Source: Serripes groenlandicus (lineage: Eukaryota; Mollusca; Bivalvia; Cardiida; Cardiidae). From it: a DNA stretch of 64,000 nucleotides. The stretch spans positions 47,438,143-47,502,142 of the forward strand of contig JASEVX010000013.1 of assembly GCA_031761405.1 (NCBI GenBank), written 5' to 3'. The translations under genes were made by a program, and so were the position numbers. This document shows positions 58,831 through 64,000 of this stretch, piece after piece (position 1 is the stretch's first letter; every line of letters begins with the position of its first letter). The notes below the pieces were generated by a model. It was not told the origin of the DNA. It searched no databases and saw only the letters and a program-made list of their open reading frames with translations.

Positions 58831-59972
58831 ACTCACTCACTTGTCCTTGCCTTTCGATTTCGTAACATGCATAATTTGTAAGTGTTTAAATTTCCGTTTC
58901 TATATGATACTTTCTTAATGAAAGGTTCAAGTTCAGATCTTTGCCGGATTCGTTAGATATATTGTTACGTTTTGTAGCCATGCTTATGTATATTAGGGGT
59001 TGTGACGGGGGCAGAATTTGCTCGAGATGAGCAATACCTCTCTTCGCTGCTTAGTTTGAGCTCAGTCTTTTCTGTATACATCTACTATTGTAATAATTGC
59101 ACATAGGTAATGGATAAAGCTCAGATTACATGCGTGTCTGTTTGTTTTGTTTGTGAGGCATGAGTGTGGAAAAGCATGGACATGTTTGTTATAAGAACTT
59201 TAAAACACGAACACGTGCTGTTCTTTTAGGTTTTTAGATATAATGAAAACAACTAACAGAAGAAATAAAATTTAAACGGAAAGGGTATCTCTATGTGGAA
59301 ATATAAATACATGTTATTGGTTACCCGCCTTTAACTTCAGTGGTTACTTTCCACTGAGTCGGTAGAGCTGGTTGTTCTTTGCCACCTGCCGCTTCCTTCA
59401 CGCGGACGCGTTATGTAATGTGACGATTGTAAGCCAATCACTTACCTCTGTTTTTGACTTAAAATAGAGACTGGGTCAAAAGTGTCAGATCGGCTAACCA
59501 TCTGACTCCATCCTCGGTGGGCAGACTTTCTTTGTTTAAAACTAATTACTATGTCGAGAAAGAATCTATTTAACTGTATTGTTTGGAACAAGTTCCTTAG
59601 GTTGGGTGGCCTGTGGTTATTACAAACAGTGCATCAAATTGTTTTGCTTGAATGAAAATATTAAATACAGCGATACATACCTGACATTTTGATGTTGCAG
59701 ATATACAGATTAGATAGAGTTGTAAAAAACTATTCCTGATTTTGACTGAAAAATTAATGTCACTGTAGTCTGACACACCTTTTCAATTGACATGGGAAAA
59801 GCAGATTATGTTTATAAATATACGTTAATATCCGGTTGTAGTGAACAAAATAATTAGAACGGATTAATATTGCTTTGGTATCGAATTTTGCGATAACATT
59901 ATATTCACAGTTTGTGATAAACAGTCTTGTTGTAGCAATTAATTCTGGTGTGTATATACACAATTTCCACAG
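58831..59972. other. Intergenic DNA with one module fragment
   Basis: GGCAGAATTTGCTCGAGATGAG near 59010 resembles the TGCTCATAATGAGC part of the dispersed module. CACTGAGTCGGTAGAGCTGG near 59352 resembles a tRNA A-box, but no B-box follows. No gene seen. Confidence 0.35.
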
Positions 59973-60258
59973 ACGGATATATTTTGAAAGTTATCCAAAC
60001 TAACATCGTAGCTGATGAACTTTCTTACCTATCTGTTATCCCTAGTAACATAATTATGGCTGATCAGGCGAGCAGCAGAGTAATCTCATACAATGGAAAC
60101 GTTCAAGTTAAGGCACCAATTAATTTTAAACATTTACTGCCTATATCAACCACTGTGGTCCCTGAGAACAAAGTATATATCAGTGCACGGGGTCGTCTGG
60201 ATTACAAGATATTTCCACTGAACTCGAAACTTTGCTTAATGCAAAACACTTATTCTTA
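59973..60258 (+). CDS. Possible NHL/TRIM-type beta-propeller exon (fragment)
   Basis: After an acceptor-like TTTCCACAG (59964-59972) the frame reads DGYILKVIQTNIVADELSYL, then SVIPSNIIMADQASSRVI and SYNGNVQVK, about 75 residues in a hydrophobic-glycine rhythm. DGYIL-like strands and an I-x-x-A-D-Q-x-S-x-R-V pattern resemble blades of the C-terminal propeller in TRIM2/3-like and NHL proteins, which are numerous in bivalves. The frame loses this rhythm after YISARG, perhaps by a frameshift, and ends at 60258. No neighbouring RING, B-box or other propeller exon was found. A single-exon remnant or pseudogene is likely; the family call is tentative. Confidence 0.3.
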
Positions 60259-61479
60259 GGAAAGAGCCATGGTCAGTAAAGCCTTGGGCACCATATTTTC
60301 ATAGAAACAAACTGTATGTTAGTCATGATAAACTGTTACACAAATGGACAAATGTATCCATGATTCATTTGGTTTAAACAAATGATTGATTAATAAAGAC
60401 AATTATTGCTATAGGACAGCAGTGTGTTGCAACAATCGATGCGATATTATTAATTTTACGATTGACTCATCATTGCTTTTTGCTTTATGCTATGTCCGAC
60501 TACACGTAGTGTTCTGGTTTGGATAAATTCTGTCAATATTTGTAAACAACAATGTATCCTAGTCGCAGTGTTACAAGACACGTTTGTGCTATCACGACAA
60601 AACAGACCTTCGGATGTTTTAAATAATCATCGTTTATTCAAATCCCCAACCATCGACGACCGAATAAACTTGTTCATACAATTGACACCTCGGATATTCT
60701 TCAGAAATATACAACACTTATTGTGGATATATTGTTTTATATGTTCACACATTGTATTACTGTCGAAGTATGTAGTTGATGAATGCATGTAATTAATAAG
60801 TTATATTTGTAAATACGATGAACAGCGATTTATCGGCGTGCAAGACGAATAACTTAATACGTTTACTTATTTACCGTGTTTTTGTAGATAATAGTTGATA
60901 ACTTTTTACAGTGAGAATCCTCTCTATAGCAAATTCTAGCGTGAACAAAGAAATACCTCTGTTTTAGGAAGTTGGTGCTTTAAAAGACAGTTTCTCTTTT
61001 TCCAACATTGTTTTGCATCCACAAAAATGATATTAAGATTCCTTAGGGCGTATTTCCATTTACGTTACATAGCAATTAGAAATAAATAAACATTTTCTAA
61101 AGACTATTTTGCTCGACACAAATGCCGTTATGGGCGGTTACACTGTATTTCTTACTCCACATTTCATTGTTCGCACCACACACTTTAACAGGGATGATAC
61201 ATTTTAATAAATTCAATTTTCAAATAATATAGAAGCACTACCTAAGCCTTGGTTTTGATGAGATATGTTAATCGTAAATAATATATTTAGAAGTGTGTAG
61301 CTACTCGTACAGTTTAGCTTGACTGACACAATTAAAGATTCGGTAAGTTGTTAGAGGTTGTTTACTGATAAGTTATTTGGACTCCATCCGTTTAGATATC
61401 TAAATCCAATTAAACACGGAGATCGAGTTCTCATTAAGAACTGCGTTTTGTACGGTACTAAACGTGATTATACTTCCTG
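60259..61479. other. Intergenic DNA, nothing recognised
   Basis: A plus frame of 101 codons (60487-60792) has mixed composition, with no domain I can name and no in-frame splice support. The rest is AT-rich without repeats. Confidence 0.3.
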
Positions 61480-61820
61480 ATCCACACTAATCCTCAGCCA
61501 GGAAGTCATCAGGGTGTCCATGAGTATTGCATACGGAGGTTTTAATAAGGTTTTAATAAGATGGAGTACAATTGAACCTTTCCACTAATATCACTAATAT
61601 TACTCTTGTGACTCAAAACAAACTTTTTCTGTGGGTACTCAAAACATATGAAAAAAGGTGAAATATAATGATATGGAATGTAAAGAATGATCGGAAGTCC
61701 CGAAAAAGAGGAGTATACTGGTCTTTTCTCACCAATATCTGTCCTATGAATTTACCAAACCATATGGCGTGGGTACTCGAAATATAGAGTAAGAGTGTCA
61801 AACGAGGAGTCTGAGTGTAA
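61480..61820 (+). repeat. Diverged duplicated block, copy 2a
   Basis: CAGCCAGGAAGTCATCAGGG (61495), GTGACTCAAAAC, GTGGGTACTCGAAATATAG and AGAGTAAGAGTGTCAAACGAGG (61781, in outline) match the order at 45690-45970. Confidence 0.55.
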
Positions 61821-62031
61821 TAAAAGGTTTAGGTTAGGACGTTGTTCTTTCAAGAACGGATGTCATTATCACAAAACGCTTGACTGCATCGATTCCCGCG
61901 AAAGAAAAATCTCAATAGATGTGTCACAGCGAGTATTACTAACTGTAGCCATATTTTTAGTAATAAATGTATGTATTGCATATAAATTGGTAGGTTATTT
62001 ACCACTGAACAAGATTTATAAATTTGTGTGA
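61795..62031 (+). CDS. Unassigned open frame, 78 codons, one hydrophobic helix
   Basis: The N-terminal half is cysteine/histidine rich (ECNKRFRLGRCSFKNGCHYH), resembling a C-x8-C-x5-C zinc-finger spacing without the usual C-x3-H end. The C-terminal half has a hydrophobic stretch, VLLTVAIFLVINVCIAYKLV, that could be a membrane helix. The first codon is GTG, not ATG, and the 5' end overlaps the duplicated repeat. I do not recognise a family. Chance is possible. Confidence 0.15.
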   Translation: MSNEESECNKRFRLGRCSFKNGCHYHKTLDCIDSRERKISIDVSQRVLLTVAIFLVINVCIAYKLVGYLPLNKIYKFV

Positions 62032-62639
62032 CTTGTCAAAGTTGTTTATGCCAAACTAGCAGATAATTTGACTTAGTTCACATACGACACTTTCGGGTCA
62101 GCCAAAGGGATTTTCTCAAACTATTCAATTGATTAGTAAGACTATACTTGAAGACTGTTTAAGAATAATTTAATGATTATCTGGATAAATCAATGTTAAA
62201 CATATATTAAGGAATAACTTTCACTCCCATTTTTTTCATTTTATCAAACATGACTTATTAGTTGGTTGAAATGCCACAGTTTTAAGGCATGAAAGTGTGT
62301 ACAGTAAAGTTTACCACATCACTGGCAAGATTTGACGTACGAGGGAAATTGTTTTCTAATTTTGATAAATATAGATTATAACTCTGGTATCTGGACAAGC
62401 TGAAGGTATTTGTCACATTCCTGTGACAGCTCTTTATGGAAACATTTGTAACGCGATACGGAAAGGCAAGTTCGAATCAAAACTATTAAATTTACAGCTT
62501 GCAATTGCAAACACGAAAAAACAATTTAACAAATTTATATAACTGTTGAATGAAATCATTGTTTGGGGGAAGCATTTGTTGAACATTTTATGTAGTTTTG
62601 TTTCTCTCAAATTGCTTTCAAATAGACAAGCTTAATTTG
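62032..62639. other. Intergenic DNA, nothing recognised
   Basis: No repeat unit or coding signal seen. Confidence 0.4.
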
Positions 62640-62765
62640 GTAACTGACCCGGAACTGTCGAGTTAACTGTACTGGTTTGTTTACCCAGGGATTGTGAATA
62701 AAGTGAACTGTCGACGTGATATAACTAAAAAAATATTAAAAACGGCGTAAATCCAATCAAACTAA
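62640..62765 (+). repeat. SINE family B, tail-only copy
   Basis: GTGAACTGTCGACGTGATATA (62702, in outline) and AAAAACGGCGTAAATCCAAT match the 3' part of the copies at 9780 and 57711. The preceding CCCAGGGATTGTGA may be the remnant of the head. Confidence 0.55.
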
Positions 62766-63340
62766 GAAACAATGACAAAGAGAAGTAAAGTCGTCTCTTA
62801 TGACTCAACCAACCCTATACTGTGGGTACTCAATACTTAGGGTAGGAGTGCCAAATAAGGATTTGTAATGTGAAAACCATACCTTATCTAAAGCTCTGGT
62901 GTATATATGTGCATTTCTTTATTCTACATTATTTCGTATTTTATAAACGTATAGAATTTCCACTTTAATTTCCCTTCCGTTTGCTAGAATATTATATTAC
63001 AGATATTTTCACTTTTGTTATCTGAACTCTTTCCACACGTACAGTCTTAAATTGTTGCATGTGATGACAGATTTTTCCCTAACAAAATATCAAGGGAAAA
63101 TTGCTTATAAGGAGGAATGCATCCTTTTACCACACAATTGTCGTCTATATTAATCAATATATATTTTCGTTGATAGGACTTTCCCCCTGGTGTTTTCAAA
63201 ATCGTATTTACTAAAAGGATTGTGTTTTGATAGGGATTAATATCTTAAATGATGTCGTTTTTAAAACCCGTCGGTTCGGCATGTAAAATAAGATCACATA
63301 TATACTTCTATCAAGAGTTAAAAATAGACCATCCTTGAAA
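62766..63340 (+). repeat. Diverged duplicated block, copy 2b
   Basis: TATGACTCAACCAACC, TGTGGGTACTCAATA, GGAGTGCCAAATAAGG, ATTTGTAATGTG, TTATCTAAAGCTC, AACGTATAGAA and TGAACTCTTTCC repeat the order of 45895-46150. A module-like TTGCTTATAAGGAGG follows at 63100. Confidence 0.6.
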
Positions 63341-63574
63341 CCTAATCTTGTATTATAGTTTTGTGCTTTTGTTAAAAGGTGACTTTACACCATCATACCT
63401 TATTTTGCGCGACTGTATATATGAGTACATAATAAAACTATTTGGAGCAAAGTAGATGAATATAAGGATGCTCATTCATTCAGTGTAATCCTGGTCGTTA
63501 ATTGAACTGATAGTTTAATATTTAACGCAGAAGTCGTTCGATATGTCTTCGGTATAGAATATATGTATAACCTA
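63341..63574. other. Flank of the duplicated block
   Basis: CTCATTCATTCAGTGTAAT (63471) matches 46581. Nothing else recognised. Confidence 0.4.
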
Positions 63575-63985
63575 ATAATATTGACCAGATCCTGACCTCT
63601 ATGAACTATTTTAAAAACGTGTACCTCACAGAATAATACACAGGTCAAGACCAGGTCAACTATGTTGAGTAACACGTTCCCCTGATTTAAGTAACGAGCC
63701 GTGCTCCAGGCTCGAAACAACGTAACTGTGTTTTTTAAGAAATACCTATCAATGCTATCAACTGAAAGTTTAATTGAGATTGTAAGAACATATTCACGAG
63801 TCGTGCCCCAGACTAAAACCAACTTAATTGAATTTGTACGAACTTGTGTACGTAATTATCAAATTAGGCACTGACACTGTTTCGTCCCAATGTCCGTTAG
63901 AAATATATAGCAACAGATGTGCAAATATGAGGCTCTAGACTGAAAATAACTTAATTGTATTTGTAAGAACTTGCCGTCTTTGCCA
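63575..63985 (+). repeat. Array of about 100-bp units, third locus
   Basis: A minus-oriented AATATTGACCAGATCCTGAC (63577) is followed by plus-oriented CAGGTCAAGACCAGGTCAAC, AACACGTTCCCCTGA and CGAGCCGTGCTCCAGGCTC, as at 20720-20880. The array continues with drift towards the window end, so it is cut by the window edge. Confidence 0.65.
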
Positions 63986-64000
63986 TAATGAAGCATGGTG

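Overview
The window reads as non-coding-rich nuclear DNA of an animal, most likely a bivalve mollusc. It is AT-rich, has no operon-like gene packing, contains a candidate splice donor and acceptors, and is crowded with minisatellite arrays, tRNA-derived SINEs, foldback elements and decayed retrotransposons. The bivalve assignment rests on three things: a Mab-21/cGAS-like reading frame of the type heavily duplicated in molluscs, a SINE whose 3' part resembles the molluscan RUDI/V-SINE tail, and a nicotinic-receptor-like exon of the kind also duplicated in bivalves. It is an inference; no species can be named from the sequence alone.

Layout. 0-7 kb: a SINE, a 51-bp minisatellite, two strong inverted repeats and a candidate first coding exon of a Cys-loop (nicotinic acetylcholine) receptor. 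7-21 kb: 85-bp and 180-bp arrays, a V-SINE-like copy, then a long 43-44-bp array (12.0-15.3 kb) interrupted by a nested inverted-repeat insertion, several smaller repeats, and an array of about 100-bp units at 19.7-20.8 kb. 21-25 kb: unique-looking DNA plus a purine microsatellite. 25.2-28.4 kb: a 5'-truncated, mutated L1/Tx1-like LINE on the minus strand. 29.8-33.2 kb: several tandem repeat families. 35.8-37.0 kb: another array related to the 12-15 kb one. 37.0-40.9 kb: a broken Ty3/gypsy retrotransposon on the minus strand with its 3' LTR and polypurine tract but no visible 5' LTR. 41.3-43.2 kb: a broken Mab-21 domain gene on the plus strand. 43.3-50.4 kb: SINEs, diverged duplications and arrays. 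50-64 kb: microsatellites, a foldback element, a second decayed LINE (+), a V-SINE-like copy, a possible beta-propeller exon, and a duplicated block repeating material from 45.6-47.7 kb.

No complete intact protein-coding gene is visible. The strongest host-derived coding signals are the receptor exon (3818-4201) and the Mab-21 pseudogene (41285-43215). The most unusual non-coding signal is a set of related arrays at five places, on both strands, whose core holds direct repeats of the nuclear-receptor half-site TGACCT/AGGTCA at 5-base spacing. Coordinates of repeats are read by eye and are approximate at the edges.
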